A program made the position numbers and the translations under genes. Shown one piece after another: positions 22,686 through 35,940 of a stretch of DNA of 64,000 nt. The DNA comes from Fragilaria crotonensis. Its lineage: Eukaryota; Bacillariophyta; Fragilariophyceae; Fragilariales; Fragilariaceae. The notes below the pieces were generated by a model. The model did not search any database and was not told the DNA's origin. It worked only from the letters and a program-made list of their open reading frames with translations. Every line of letters begins with the position of its first letter. Position 1 is the stretch's first letter. The DNA is taken from contig JAKSYS010000126.1 in NCBI GenBank assembly GCA_022925895.1, positions 48,566 to 112,565 of the forward strand, read 5' to 3'.

Positions 22686-25600
22686 TCACACTCTGGCAGA
22701 CGCAGGGATTTCTTCAGCTTTCTTCGCTCCACTTTTCTTGTTTCGGCGATCTTGCATTACCAGCCGACTGAACTCACCATTTCTTTTCTCCAAGAGATCG
22801 CTTGGCGAGCCGTATTCAACAAGGTCCCCAGCGCCGAGAACAGCAATTTTATCGTACCCAAGTACTGTGTCTAGCCTATGGGCGACGGTGAGGACTGTCA
22901 CGCCCTTGTTAACGAACTCTCTGCGAATCGTTTCTTGCACATTGGCATCGGTTCGTGAATCAACACTGGACGTAGCTTCGTCCATGACAAGAATCTTGCT
23001 TTTTCGTAACAAAGCACGGGCAAGGCAAATGAGCTGTCGCTGTCCGCTTGAAAGGTTTTTGCCCCCTTCACTTATATAAGTATCCAGACCACTTCCAGCA
23101 GCTCTGAATTGCATAGCTAAATCAGGTGACGCAGCTTCCAGTGCAGCCCAAGCGTCCTCCTGGCTTGCCGTTCGTGTTGCGTCGAGATTGTACAAAAGTG
23201 TTCCTGTGAAAAGAACCGGATCCTGCGGTATGATAGATAAAGATGCGCGAAGAGTGTGGAGGGGCACTGATCGTATGTCTATGCCATCAATCTTTATGGA
23301 ACCTCCTGCTTCTAGTTCGAAGAGTCGGAAAAGAGCGAGGAGGAGACTGCTTTTGCCGCTTCCAGTTCGGCCCACTATGCCAAGAGTGCTCCCTGGCGGA
23401 ACTGTGATCGTAACGTTCTTCAATACGAGCGGGGAAATTTCGTTGTATCTCATCGACACTTGATTGAACTCGATGTTGCCTTTCCACGGCCATCCAGATG
23501 TTACAAGTGCAGTGCTTGAAGCTGGGGCAACAGCGGTTCTCGGTGGACCTGAGTACAGCGACAAGAGTGCCTCGCCGGCGTCTTGTTTCTCTTTCGGCAT
23601 CTTTAGTCCCTTGGCTCCGTCGACTGCGCCATCCACGTGCACTGAGTCAAGATCAGTCAGTTCTTGCACTCTCATCATGCTCATCATGTGAGTCTCTAAA
23701 TCGGTCAAGGTTCGAACAGCCCATGTAAGTAGACCCGTGATTGCCATAGCTTGTGTCAAACCCCACCCGGCAGAGCCAGCCTTCAACTTTCCTGCTCGCG
23801 TTAGGAAAACCGAAACAACGGCAGCCACGAAGACGATAACATTTCCGAGAGATTCGAGTCGAATTGAGAGCCATCTATCAAGTGCCTTTGCGGAGTAGTA
23901 AACTGAAAGGTTCTGGTCGGTCAATCCCTGATGTTGCGACGACCAAATTCTGCTTGCACCAGGCATCGATCGGATGGTCTCTTTGCCCCTTAATGCCTCA
24001 CCAAAATGAGTGTAAACTGGAGCGCGTACGCGACTCGCTTCGCTTCAAGTCACGAGCTGCAGGTCGAAAGCGGCCCATCGTGTTACTGTAAAAGATCCCG
24101 ACTACAGTGAGGGGAAGGAGCATCGCTGGAGTGATCACTCCGGCAAGGGCTGCTGTAGACATGCCGATTTGCAAGAAGCAAAACAAAACAGATCCAATTC
24201 CATCGGGGACAGCACTGTCGATGATTTCCATTTCCTTCCCGAACCTAGACAGTAGCTGCCCTGATGGTGTGGAGTCGAAGAACGACATCGGGGCCTTAAA
24301 GACTGAGGTCAACATTTTGTTGTGTAGAAAGTCAGAGGCTTCAATCCCAACGCGCATGGTAAAGAAACTCCGAAACCACAGAAAAACGGACACGATGCCA
24401 GCGGCCTTCACGAGAGAACTAAGGTACTGTCCACCCAGGGCCGTGGCCAGGGCATCACCTCTCCCAAGCTCAGTCCACTTGGCGACAATATACTGTTGAA
24501 AGAACTGGGCTCCATTTGACGTAACGAAGGAAAACCATGGCGGCAAGGAGAAGCGGGTTCCTGACTGATTTCAAGTATGTCGTAAGCAGAGAGTGGAACA
24601 GCTCCTTTGGACATCAAATCGTCCGCGGAGACGAGACCAGTAGTACGCCGGTCGGACGAAGAACCCGCAACCGTTGGAATCGCAGTGACTTGGTTTTCTT
24701 CCGCACCACTTATTTCGTGGTTTGCCAATACTGAATTAAGAATTGGATATTCTTCATCCTCCACGTCGGGAGTCATCGGGATAATTTTGTCAGGAATATA
24801 ATTCTCCAGACCCCTCATGCACTCAACACAGTCTGGATCAGCATGCTGCGTAAGCGTCGTACTGTTATCGAACTCTCCTAATGCCTGATTGTATCCGTAC
24901 GTTGCATTGGACACTTTCAGCGGAATCACTTCGCCGTCGTGTAACAAATCATGGAATGTATCCTGGTCGAGTGCCTTAGACGGCACTTCCGGGGATGATA
25001 AGCTCCGGAGATCGTGCCCTCTAGCTAATAATTCGTCGTATGTACCAATGTCGATCACTGTTGAGCATGAAGGAGATGCTGGATTGTACTTCCCCATCAG
25101 TGCGACACGATCGCAGCGCCTCGGGATGTTGGGGTCGTTAGTGACGAGCAGCGTCGCAGACTTTGACCTCCGAAGACGCTTGGTTAGGCGCTCGAACACG
25201 GTCGACCCAACGGCGGCATCAAGCGCAGCAAGCGGGTCATCTAGTAAGTATACTTTGGCATCATCGCCAGAATAAAGGGCCCGAGCTAATGCAACCCTCG
25301 CCCGCTGACCTCCACTGAGATTCGAGCCGCCTTCGCCAACATCGGTATCGTGACTCAAAACACCCCTAGAAGCAGCTTCCTTAGAGTTCATTCCATAGAT
25401 GCTCCCATCAATATCTTCATCCAGACCTGCGTCGGTCAACGCAGCCCGATATCGCGCCTCGTCGAATTCTCGTCCGAAGACGACCGCATCTCTGAGTGTC
25501 CCCTTTGGCAACCAGGCTTCTTGTGAGCAATAAGCTATTCCTCCTTGTGCAATGACGACCGGCTTTTCCAAAATACCCAGCGTCTCTGCTTTTGACTTCA

Positions 25601-27484
25601 TCGACGGGTCGATGACTGCTGAAGGAACTGGAGATAGCTCGCCTAGGAGACCCTTGATGAGGGCTGTCTTCCCAGAACCAACAGACCCGACGACGGCAAC
25701 GATTTCTCCTGGATTAATTGATATGTCAACACCACAAAGAGCAGGGGCGGCCCCATGTCCTGATTGTCCGTCTACGGCGGGGTTTGCTGATGACCAAAGG
25801 AAGTTACCGTTCTTCATCGCGATGGCACCGCCACCATCGACCGACTCCAGGGATTGCACATAGGGCGTGATTTCTTCCGCGGCAAGGTATGACGAAATTC
25901 TACGAAGGGAACTCTTCCCGCTGGCAAGGGAATCGATGAGCATAGGGTAAAAGAAAAGGGCTGGGGAGGGGCTTGTGAGCAAAGATTTTTCTGCAGGACG
26001 GAGGCTTAATTGCCCAGCGGTAACTTACGGAATCGCAACTGATTGAACAAGGATATAGCCGTAAAAATGGTGCTTGCGACAATCGGTCTTCCAGATTTCG
26101 CATAAGCCATAAGTGTCACCACAAGCACCAACGCCGGAACTGCATTCGATATGGCTTGGTTCAGCGCTCGAATGACACCTCTTGACGAGCGACGAACCAG
26201 TTCCTCGCGACGATACCTGTTTATATCATCAGCAAACGAGTTTTCCCATCCCTGTAGTTTGAGAAGTTTCATGTTGGAGATAGCTTCAGTCGTTCGTTTT
26301 GTTCTAGCATCTTTGGCTTCATTCTCGAAACGTCGCATGCTATTCAGAATTCGCAATGTTGTACTGTTTAGAGGAATCACCAAAAGTAAGACACCGATTC
26401 CCCAAAGCACTGATGGACCAAGGTATCGAAAGAGTAACGAAGTGTACATGATAATCTGCAAAGGACCGTCCCAGATCGTGTGCAATTGCATGGCGGTGGA
26501 TTCGAGGACTGACGCATCGGATTGCATTAAATTCAAGACGCCTCCATCGCCTAAACTTGTCTTGCTATCCCTCGACTCCTTCCCTCCCTCGCCTCCAGTT
26601 GGGAGTCGAAGGCTCTTGTCGAAGATGAGGCCCCCCAAAGAACCCCGTACTTGAGTTGCCATGTCAACAACCCTGTGAAAGTATTGATTCTCAATAATCA
26701 TTTTCACCGACAGGACGCCAACGAGCGCAACCACGGCTAGAAGTGACTTTCTGACAGGATCTCGATCTCCTGACTCGACAAGACGAAGCAATCGAGCGAT
26801 CAGGAGTGCCGGAAATGCCTGAATCGCAGTGTTGGCCAATCGTAAGATCCCCGTCACTATAAGCGTCCGACGTTGGTGCAAAATCAAGGCCTGCAATAGC
26901 GTTCCCGACTCAGACGCCACAGCCTCATCGTCGCCGCCCTTTGCACGATCTTGTTCAATTGTCCTCCGGGCCTTGGTTCTGCATTTGTGGTACATGTCAC
27001 TAAGCTCAGGAACGGCGGATCCCATCTTGTGCGACTTGGGTATTGCGAAAGCATCGGATTCCTCAAGCTCCCGTACCGACGCCAGGTCCACCAGAGGGGA
27101 GGCGTAACTGAAGAGCAACTTCGAAACTAATGTAGCATTATACTCGCCACTTTTCCATGCAATGGAGGCATTCGGCGAACCAGCCCGATTCAGGTACGTC
27201 AGTACTTTCGTGAGGAGGGGTTTTCGCTGTCTGGATGACTGAATCTCCTCTGCGGTTGATGTCGCTGCCAACCCAGAAGACGCTCCAACGCCTGGAGGAC
27301 GGAGGTGGTGGAGAGCAGAGGATGTGCCCAAATTTGTTGTCGCGGATGTGGTGCTGGCATAGGTGCCAACGGCAAATGGCGATGCAAAGGGTAGAACAAT
27401 ATGTGCCACCAGCAGCGCTAAAAAGCCAAGGGAAGGGACGAATTGTGACGATCCGCCACGACTGTTGCCACCAGTTTTGATCAT
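22686..27484 (-). CDS. ABCC-type full ABC transporter (TMD1-NBD1-TMD2-NBD2)
   Basis: Membrane exporter of the multidrug-resistance (ABCC) type. It starts at ATG 27484 (MIKTGGNSRGGSS) with a hydrophobic N-terminus (LGFLALLVAHIVLPFASPFAVG). TMD1 lies in 26029-27484. A 68-bp intron at 25961-26028 (GTAAGT...CCCAG) joins QLRFP to LFFYPMLIDS. NBD1 has Walker A GSVGSGKT, signature LSGGQRARVALARAL and Walker B VYLLDDPLAALD, with Asp in place of the catalytic Glu as is usual for ABCC NBD1. TMD2 covers about 23700-24600. NBD2 has GRTGSGKSS, LSSGQRQLICLARALL and ILVMDEATSSVD and ends KKAEEIPASARV. Frame changes are needed near 24575, 24535 and 24030. For example, the reading LKSVRNPLLLAAM lies in a frame between its neighbours. 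The substrate cannot be told. The FASPFAVG stretch vaguely recalls a diatom plastid-targeting motif, but I would not rely on it. Confidence 0.92.
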
Positions 27485-28522
27485 CGTTCAATGTTTCGCT
27501 GGGTCAAAGTCGTGAGATATTGAGGCGTTCAGGAACCTTGACTGTCCTTTGGATGCTTGCTGACCTGGCGTACTTGCAACGGTGACGCTGACGAGCGGAG
27601 ACAACAGTTCCTTTTCGTGGACTCAAAAGTCAAGTCTGGATGCCTACTAATGTAAGATCGCGCGGTCACTGTTAACGTCAGATGATGTAGTTGTCAATAG
27701 CCAATACCGTCGCTCCTATTCCTCTCTTGACAGTCGCTGACTAATCCGATACTTCGGTGGTAAAATTGGTTCGTCGTGTCATGTCGTCATGTCACACCCG
27801 CAACAGCACAGTTTCACCTTTCCACGCACAGTCGCACGTGTCCAATATCTCAAATCTGACTTCATTTCTGTTCTCTCGTTCAACATAGCAGGTACAGTAG
27901 GTCTACTGTTGTACTTGTAAAGCAGTTGGGGGCCAGCAACATGTAGAGGTACTGGACAGTCATTTTACTGTATGCCTACATACTTCGACTACTACAATGA
28001 CATTGCTATGGAATATGAAATATGAACAATGTCGTATGTCGTATGTCCTCAAAGGATTCAACTGTATATAAACCACAGTGCCAGTACTGAACAAGAGTAT
28101 GCATCGCTTGCACGGTTGTACTCGTAAGGAATTTCCACTCTACCAGTAGTAGTATTTTGAAGGTACTGTAGTACTACGTATTTAGTATCGTACGAGGTAC
28201 GACTACCGGAACCAGGTATACAGTATACACCATTTTTATCGACATCAAGAGACTCGGCTCAACATCTCCTGCACTATGGTAGTGGGCATTGTGGGCCTAC
28301 TTTTGTAGGCCCACAATGCAGAATATATTGGAACAAAAATGTAGTAGTCGAAGAAATTAATAGAGAAGTAGTATGGTGGTATTGATGTAGACTCAAGTTC
28401 GATGCCTGGCATTGGAGCAGCTGAGAGATAGACGAAGACCATAACAGCACATCGCCCATCTTTTCCGCCAGTTGCATTGGAATAGTTGAGCGAGGTAGAG
28501 AGGTAGACGAGTTCAGCCCATA
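27485..28522. other. Intergenic spacer
   Basis: Separates two minus-strand genes and includes the 5' flank of the ABC transporter. No gene is seen. Apart from the hairpin at 28286-28319 it shows only GTAC-type words (27890-28230). Confidence 0.5.
28286..28319. repeat. Perfect hairpin with 14-bp arms
   Basis: GCATTGTGGGCCTA at 28286-28299 and its exact inverse complement at 28306-28319 enclose a 6-base loop CTTTTG. The hairpin lies about 200 bp beyond the stop codon of the CASP gene. It could form in RNA from either strand; no role is known. Confidence 0.9.
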
Positions 28523-30813
28523 TTACGCGCCCGACATGGCAGCAGCGATTTTCTCATGTTGGTCGGGAGCCAAGTGCGCCAACATTTCGTGGTGGCTATC
28601 GTCGCATTCTCCGTGGGATCCACTGTACGTAGTGAAGAATACCAACAAATGCATTGCGCACACGTAAACAAAAAGAGCAGTTCGCATCTCCTTGGTTCCA
28701 AGGGCGGTCTTGGCGACGACGAAGACAATGCGTTCCATAGGAGACATTTCTTTCATCTTACGCTGACGTTCGGTGCGATTGAATTGCCGGAAAGGATCTA
28801 CTGAGGCTTCGTAGCGTTGTTCAAGGGCCTCCAGATCTAAATCACGGTCTGGCCCTCCCAGACGGGTCTGGTACGTCTGTAAATAGCGTACCTTTTCGTA
28901 CAGCTTGGTGTTGTCGATCTTCAGCGATTCTGAAGCTTGGACTTGTGCCTGCAGCTCTCGCTTGAAACTATCCCTTTCAGCTTCCAATGTATCGCATCTC
29001 ACCCTCAATCGATCGCGTTGGGCCATCACAATCGTGGCCACCGAGTGATCATCGTTGGCCTTCTCAGAAGCGCTGTAGGAGGCAGGCGTCATGAGACGAG
29101 GAGACCCTGGTTCAAGGATTTCCTGAAGGACAACAGCGCCTTCTCCAGTCTTAGCTGCGCTTGCAGTGATCCTTTTAGTCAAGTGAATTGGTGAATTAGC
29201 CGATGCATCTAAAGCGAGGTGAAGATCTTTTTCCAAACTGGCAACAACCCCTTCAGCTTCAGCTCTAGCCTTGTCAGCTTCTATCAACTCTCGTTTGAGT
29301 TGATCGCATTCGCGAGAAATTTCGACTTTGAGATTTCGTTCCGAACAAGATCTGATTCTACTCGCTTCAACTTCGATACCAATACAGCCTCAAAGTCTTG
29401 TTCGTCACCATCTCCAGTAAACTCAGGATCGCGTTCTCCGTCCTCAGCATTGTATTCCAAGCGCTTGAGAATGCGCAATTCTCGTTGAATGCTGTCAACA
29501 TACTTTTGAGAAGGAGCCGCGGACAACTGCGTCTGCAATGATCCAAGTTGTGCGACGAGGGTGCTTCGCTCGCGTTCCAAGCGATCAATAGAAGCCTGGA
29601 GAGTGCGCCTTTCATCTTGAGAGGCTTCTTCCTTCAAACGAAGCTCTTCACGAAGCGCATTTGCAGTATGCGATAGCTCACTAACTTCTGCCTCGTATGC
29701 TTTGCGTTCGAGAAGGATGTCAGCTACAGCCAATGCTCCTGATGGAGGGGCTGACTTACCGCCAGATCCGCCCTGAGTGGCGGCGACCTTGAGACGTAGT
29801 TCATCACGTTCGCGATTCGACTCGTGAAGCGTCTCTCGGAGGCGCTCTGCGTCGTCGACTAAAATTCGTCGCTGAGCTTCCCAAGCTGCCTCACGTTCTC
29901 CAGCACCCTCATCGGCTTCCAACAAGTGAGTCTGTGTGGCTTCACGACCAGCTCGTTCAGCCTTGAGCTGGAGTTCCAGCGTCTGCACTCGACGTTCCAT
30001 GGCGGCCTCACGTTCCAGAGCCTCGGCAGCACGTCGGCCTTCAGTTTCGGCAAGTTCAGCGTGCGCTTTTTCGAGTTCTTGCGCTAAGGATTCTTGAGCT
30101 TTTTCTTCAAGCTCCGCAATCTTGGCTTCGAGCTTGCGAATAGTAATGTCTTGGTTCTTTAGGCCACGAAACTCAACTTCATATTCAGCGACTTCTCGGC
30201 GAAGCTGAAGCAGCTCTTCCCTATCGTCCCTCGACATGGACGGAGCCGAGGGAGTCGGGGTATTAGCCTCCATGTTGTTCATTTCCCTATTTACGTGCTC
30301 CACAGTTCGAAGAAGCTGAGCGATCTGACCTTGTTGGTTGCGGATCTGGTCCATGGCTGCGCTCATCAATGCCACTGGATCAGGAACTTCCATAATTGAA
30401 GTATGCACGGATAAAAACGCGTTTTCAGAAGCCTTACAACGACGTGTAAGATTATCGATTTCTTCCTGATATGATTTGATAGTCTGGCGGCAGTCCTTTG
30501 CCAAACTGTCCATCGCCTTGACAGCGAGATTGTCTGCATCAGGTGCTTTCGATTTAAGGGATGCGGATGCCTGCTCCATCGACTTGACTGACTTCTTAAA
30601 CGTCTTTGTTGTCTCCGCGAGAAGCTTGCGAGCAGCAAGGGACAAGTCTTTTTGCTCCCGAGTGACAGCTGAAGCTTTCTCCAACTGCGCCATCTTTCCA
30701 TCCCAGTCGAAGGCAACCCATGCTTGAGACGCTATCTGTAATGACTGAAGAAGTGCAGCATCTTGCAGCTCAGCGGCTGCCGGTGCGGAAAGCGAAGAAG
30801 ACCGCATCATCAT
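28523..30813 (-). CDS. CASP-like Golgi coiled-coil tail-anchored protein
   Basis: Homologue of CASP (the CUX1 alternative product), a golgin-like protein of Golgi membranes that tethers vesicles. It starts at the first of three consecutive ATGs (30813, 30810, 30807; MMMRSSSLSAPAA). Nearly the whole chain is heptad-rich coiled coil with the family N-terminus (AWVAFDWDGKMAQLEKASAV). The C-terminal block is diagnostic: QRDRLRVRCDTLEAERDSFK, LKIDNTKLYEKVRYLQTYQ, YEASVDPFRQFNRTERQRK and MSPMERIVFVVAKTAL, then a single membrane span (RTALFVYVCAMHLLVFFTTY) near the end. The two halves are in different frames. The switch is needed near 29345, where SDLV passes to ERNLKVEISRECDQLKREL in the next frame, as expected for one missing base. 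No intron signals are seen there. Confidence 0.9.
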
Positions 30814-32219
30814 TTTCTGTTCAGCGAAATTCTGAATGTTGTTTGTGCACTGCACATGTACTCGTACATAAGTAAGGCATACTGGTACCAGGTAGCGTGA
30901 GACTTTCATACACATCCGGCCCTGTTGCCGGTACTGTACACTGTACTACAGTACATGTAGTTCTGTAGTACTACTGCTTCAGTAGCCTGTACGTTGCATG
31001 TCTCACATCTCGCACCAGTACACCAGTACAACACTTTAGTAGGCTTGATTGACGAGATGGGCGTACTAATATTAAGATATTAAGCCTGTATCTGAAGCAG
31101 GATGAATCAGTTGGACAGCTGACACTTCTGGGGTGTGGTACATCACCCGTAGAAATCCCTGTAGAAATTGTTCATTTAATTTCTCATTCAATTTTGATAT
31201 TGCAGTATATGTGAAGATGGTAATGAATAGCTCAAAGCATGCGCTCTGCAGTAACATAGAGCTCTTTGTAGTCCTGGAGGGGTTTCATTTCAGCTTGTCG
31301 AGTCCAACCGTACGTAGTCACGTGATACAGAGTACTACTGTAGTACAGTACTAGGCGTAGTACTTAGTTCGGAATGTCGTGTGCGTCTACGTGCTATCTC
31401 CTATTAGTTGTACCTCCCATCTTCATTTGCGTATTTCTTTTCAAATACATGTTTTCAATTCATATTTCACCCAGTTGCTTTGTTGGAGCGCAGGCGCTGT
31501 TCTACCCAAAAATGCAATAATATGAGCAAATTGGCGGACAATTTGATGTGCCTGCAGCACAGTAAACAGTATCCACATTTTACTAGTAAAATCGTCGCGG
31601 TCCAATTGATTCAGCTTAGCCAATTTGGACCGAAATTGAGGATTTCACGGGAACTGAACCGAGATCTATCAAATGGCCAACTCAAAAAGTGAAATAAATG
31701 TCAAGGGGATGGGCAGGATTTTCTCAAAAAAGACTGGTCCAACCATTCATCCTGCATCTACTCGTAGCCTCGTCGGTATAGAATGTCGAATGCTGACGAC
31801 ATTGGAGTGCCACATTCAATTTGGATACAGTACAAGTACCGGTACTACCCCAAGGTACTCGTAGTACCTGGTACTTGTACTTGTAGGTCCAGTAGTCTAA
31901 TACACCGGTAGAAGTACAACTAATATGCTTCTACTGGGTCTAACAGTAGACTTGCGATGTCATGTATTGGAAAGCAATGACGAAGCCAGAGTTTGGCTAT
32001 TTGGCTGTGCTAGCATTCGTACTGCTAACAAGCACTTTGTCATCGGACATCGGCACATCGGATTGAATGTTTGCAAATACGAACCAAGTTAAACCAAACC
32101 CGAAGCGTCCAACTTTCCAACTTCCAACTTGCAACCACAGAAACGGAAAGATTTGTTGACAGCTTGAGCATCCTTGATATCTAGTCGGTAGGTGTTGTTG
32201 CCAACAACGTGCAAGGAAA
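30814..32219. other. Intergenic spacer between divergent genes
   Basis: Lies between the CASP start (minus) and the P450 start (plus), so it presumably holds both promoters. No motif can be assigned. GTAC-type words are dense at 30930-31050 and 31850-31900. Small open frames (31408-31692, 31997-32341) are not recognised. Confidence 0.5.
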
Positions 32220-33957
32220 ATGAATGGTGGCGGCATGTCAAAAGCAAACCAACCAATGCACATCGGAACCACGGAGAAATGCGTCCTTGTTGCGCTTTTG
32301 GGCTTTCTACTTTCCGCAATAGGATCGACTGCCTTGCACATGTTTGGTGAGATGAGTATAGATACTCAGAAACCGACTGAAGTGGATTGGCAACTTATCT
32401 CCTTGGTCGTAGTATCATTAATCTCCTTGTTCTTGACGTTGTTGCATATGAAGTTGAGATTTCGCCTGGTCGCCCTCAAGATGCCGATCGTGCACTCGCC
32501 GATTCCTTTCTTTGGACACGCGTTGGCTTTCATCGTTCAGACACCGTGGGACACCATGATGCAGTGGCATAAACAGTACGGGAAGTATTCACTTTCTCGT
32601 TGATGGGACGCACCATGGTGTCATTATCCAACCCTGACCACATGAAACTGGTTCTGCAGTCGAAAATAAGTGCTGTTAAAAAGGATGTGGGCTTCTCCTA
32701 TCAACCATTTATGGTTATTCTCGGCAAGGGCATTGTCACGTCTGAAGATTCTGATTGGATGAAGCAGCGTCTCAAGATGAGTACAGCGCTCCGCATCACT
32801 GTGTTGGACATAATCCCTCAAATCACATTGAAGGCCGTGCAGCGTCTCATGGCAACATTGGATGACGCAGCGGAGACAGGGAAAGCTGTCGATCTTGTTG
32901 AAGCACTTCGATGTCTGACTCTACAAGTCATTTCAAATACCTTTTGAGCATTTCTTTGATGAATCAGACTCCACGTTTGCAAAACTCTACCTGCCTATCG
33001 TCGATGAGTGCAACACAAGAGTGTGGCACCCGTATCGAGCAATCTGCTTCTTTCTACCCTCCTGGTGGTTGCACTTGTATCATGTTCGTCAACTGAATGC
33101 ATATGTTTCAAACTTGATTCAGAATCGTTGGACGGACAGAAGGGAAGGCAGACCAAGAAGGGACGACATTTTAGACTTGGTCCTGGATGCCTACGAGAAG
33201 GATCACTCCACGTACGATGTCATTCCGCCGGTGCTCTGAAGCAGATACGCGATGAATTCAAAACCTTCATGTTGGCTGGGCACGAAACGAGTGCTTCCAT
33301 GATGACCTGGGCTCTATATGAAATGATGGCCAATCCTGCTTTGATGAAGGAATTGGTAAAAGAGAGTGAAAACATTTTCGGAAGGGATAGGGACTGGGCT
33401 GTTGACTCTGATCTGCCTTCGAGAGACAAGCTTGCAGGACTCGTATATTCCGAGGGATGTCTGAAGGTGAGTGAGTAGTGCGCACGAAAATTGCGTGCAG
33501 CTTGATTATTCATTCAACACTCTCGTCGTAACAGGAGTCCCTTCGCAAGTACTCGGTTGTTCCCATGACCATTCGTCGTGTCGTGTCGAATCTAGATTTG
33601 GGTGAATATCAGGTCCCGGCGGGCTCGACGCTCGCTCTCAACCTCCAAGCAGTACATCACAACCCTAAGTACTGGCCCAGTCCCATGTCTTATGATCCCA
33701 CAAGATTCGTAGACAGAAAACCTGCTCCCTACACGTTCTTGCCCTTCTTGGAAGGTCCTCGTAACTGCCTGGGTCAGCACTTAAGTCTCTTGGAAAGCAA
33801 GATCGTCCTAGCGTTGTTGGCAGGGCGGTACAACTTTGAAAGTGAAAAAGAAATCGTGACGGAGCTCGGTTGTAAAGAAACAGATCCACGACACCAGTAC
33901 ATAGTTCCTGTTACTCCAAAAGAACAGCTGACTGTGTTGGTGAAGAAGAGATTGTGA
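32220..33957 (+). CDS. Cytochrome P450 (membrane-anchored, CYP4-like in general form)
   Basis: Haem-thiolate monooxygenase anchored in the ER by an N-terminal span; two hydrophobic segments occur before residue 85. It starts at ATG 32220 (MNGGGMSKANQ). Recognisable blocks: the proline-rich start MPIVHSPIPFFGHALAF; I-helix FMLAGHETSASMMTWALYEM; K-helix ESLRKYSVVP (ExxR); PERF-like YDPTRFVD; and the haem-binding loop FLEGPRNCLGQHLSLLESK with the Cys ligand. One intron is at 33467-33534 (GTGAGT...ACAG), placed just before ESLRKYS. Frame changes are needed near 32592 and 33228 (one base missing) and 32942 (one base extra, at a TTTT run). With them the protein has the usual P450 length of about 550 residues. 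The substrate is unknown and the clan call is loose. Confidence 0.9.
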
Positions 33958-34363
33958 GGGGTTAAATTATTTGGTCCTAAAGTGATTGCTAACCTTAACA
34001 TCTCGGCCGTGGGCTTGAAAGCAGGGGTCAATTGGTTTGTATTCTTTGCTAGACACTTTGGATACCTCTCTTTGGGACGAAGCTCCGACTCCTATTCCTA
34101 CAGTTGTTATCTACATCTGAAACACTGGAAGTACAATTTTCATGTTGTATGTTGTGTCCCTGCGCGTTTCATCGTCAATAATGACGGCGAGATGCCTAAC
34201 CTCAGATGTAAAGTCCTTTTCTGAGCGCTGTTATCCTGTTATGAAACGTAGTGCAGAACTTGTAGAAGAGTACTCCTACTCTAGTAGAGAATGTCTACGG
34301 TATCATGATGCGAGACGACTGTGAGCACCTCCTCTTCATGTTACAGGCGGTAATTGATGTTCT
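33958..34363. other. Short spacer between convergent genes
   Basis: Shared 3' flank of the P450 (plus) and the prolyl 4-hydroxylase (minus). No gene or clear structure is seen. Confidence 0.5.
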
Positions 34364-35940
34364 TCAACTATTGGAATATACAGGGCTCCACACCCATAGA
34401 TTCACCAACCATTTTTCGCCAACCAATACCTTCTTAGCTTCATGCTGACTGAAGTCATCCATGTTTCCATCAGGAAGCTGTGAATAAAACAGAACTGCTT
34501 TGCCAACTTGAGGCTCTACCTTTAATTCTTCAAATGTTTCAGCATTGACCCAGCGAGGAAAGCTCGTGGCACCTCCTTGCATACCTTCATTGAGGTACAG
34601 GAGCAGTGACGCAAATCGTTGTGCTTGATAAGGGTCATTCAATTCATTATATCCAAAATCATGGTGCGCTGTATACTCCTGATCGGGATCGTAGTGCACG
34701 AGCTGCAGCGCCTCGGAAATAGAATAGTCGGTTCCGAGGTCGGGGTACTCTCCGTCTCCACGATACCGCAACAGCGCCTCGTCGATTCGCAAGAGATCTG
34801 CCGCTCGTCGGTATATGACATCAACAATCGGAGACCGTTCTCGGTCCAACCACGAGTTGTAGGAGGTTCGTGTGGCACTAATATCCTTATCCGTTTGGCC
34901 GTCGCCGGTTGTACTGATAGCCAGGGTTTCGGCGGCGGCCAAGTCCAAGAGGTGCTGGACTTCCACCTCGGACAAAAAGTCCAGCACTTCAAAGGCACGA
35001 GGGGCACACGAAATGACCTTGAGAGTCATGTTGAATACACCTTCTTCGCGGTAGGCGGCGAGGGGTCGAGAATCAGTGTCGCGGAGCGCGCGAACTTTGC
35101 CAAACTGTGTGAGCTCGGGAAGTGATTCCTGGGGTGGTTTGGTAATAAAGCGAGTTTCGTTTGTTGTCACCCAGTGTGTCTGATTGAAGTAGTCAGCTCT
35201 CCACATGAAATGTGGGGGTCTGGGACGAGGATAGTTGGCGAGGTAAGAGCGACCAGTGAATTTTTTGTACTCGAGACCGAACAGGTATGATTTGCGCATC
35301 TTGCGATAGCTTTCCTTTTCCATCTCATCAAGTTCTTCTAAATTCTTCTGCGTTTGTTCCTCGTCCCCCTCGACGTGGTAGGGATCGTACACATATACAT
35401 TCTCTGGATAGTCTTGCACTGTGAAGCGAACCAAGATGTTGCTGAGGTCGTCGTCAGGAGTAAAAATGAAATAATGACCAGGAAACGTTGCAGTTCCTCC
35501 AGAAGAGAAGGGCTTGATGAGCTCAATGAACGAGGAATCTGCGCCCACGTACGGCTCCCTGGGGTTTCGAATTGTCAGAAATGACCAAGAGCTTTACGGC
35601 AAAACTACACGTATCCCATCCGAACGTACCAAGAGCACCTCACTGGCTTGTTGGACATGTTTACGAGCATCCCACCGAAACCAGTAAATTTAGGTGTCAC
35701 GGCTTCGGATGCCGGGGGGTCGATATCCTTGTAAAATGTTGTAACATCGGGCTGAACGTAGGCAAGAAATGTTTCAGGTCCATCACCAACGTCAAAGGTC
35801 ATTTCCTTTAACGCCGGGTCAAGGTCCGGCTCGATGCCACCGAGCGAACAAGTTTGAGGCGCATTACTGCCCAGTGCATATCCTGCCAGAACGGCAGCTA
35901 TAACGAGAACCTGCAATCGGATCATTGGATTATTGTTCAT
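34364..35940 (-). CDS. Prolyl 4-hydroxylase, 2OG-Fe(II) oxygenase, secretory
   Basis: Hydroxylates proline residues of proteins in the ER/Golgi using 2-oxoglutarate, Fe(II) and O2. It starts at ATG 35940 (preceded by GCCGGCC) with a signal peptide (MIRLQVLVIAAVLAGYALG). One clean intron at 35559-35629 (GTACGT...CCAG) joins NKPVRCSW to EPYVGADSSFIELI in frame. The catalytic domain is in the second half: KVISCAPRAFEVLDFLSEVE opens it, AHHDFGYNELNDP gives the HxD iron ligands, and SQHEAKKVLVGEKWLVNLWV gives the distal His and the Lys that binds 2-oxoglutarate. Sequons (NQT, NET, NMT) fit lumenal exposure. The N-terminal third is not a domain I recognise, but it is continuous with the rest. This is one of the few genes here needing no frame correction. 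Confidence 0.9.

Noticed and set aside
32220-33957. P450 as a pseudogene
   Set aside because: All key motifs (AGHETS, ExxR, haem loop) and a proper intron are intact, and frame breaks of the same kind occur in housekeeping genes such as PAN2 and ALG3. Assembly indels explain this better.
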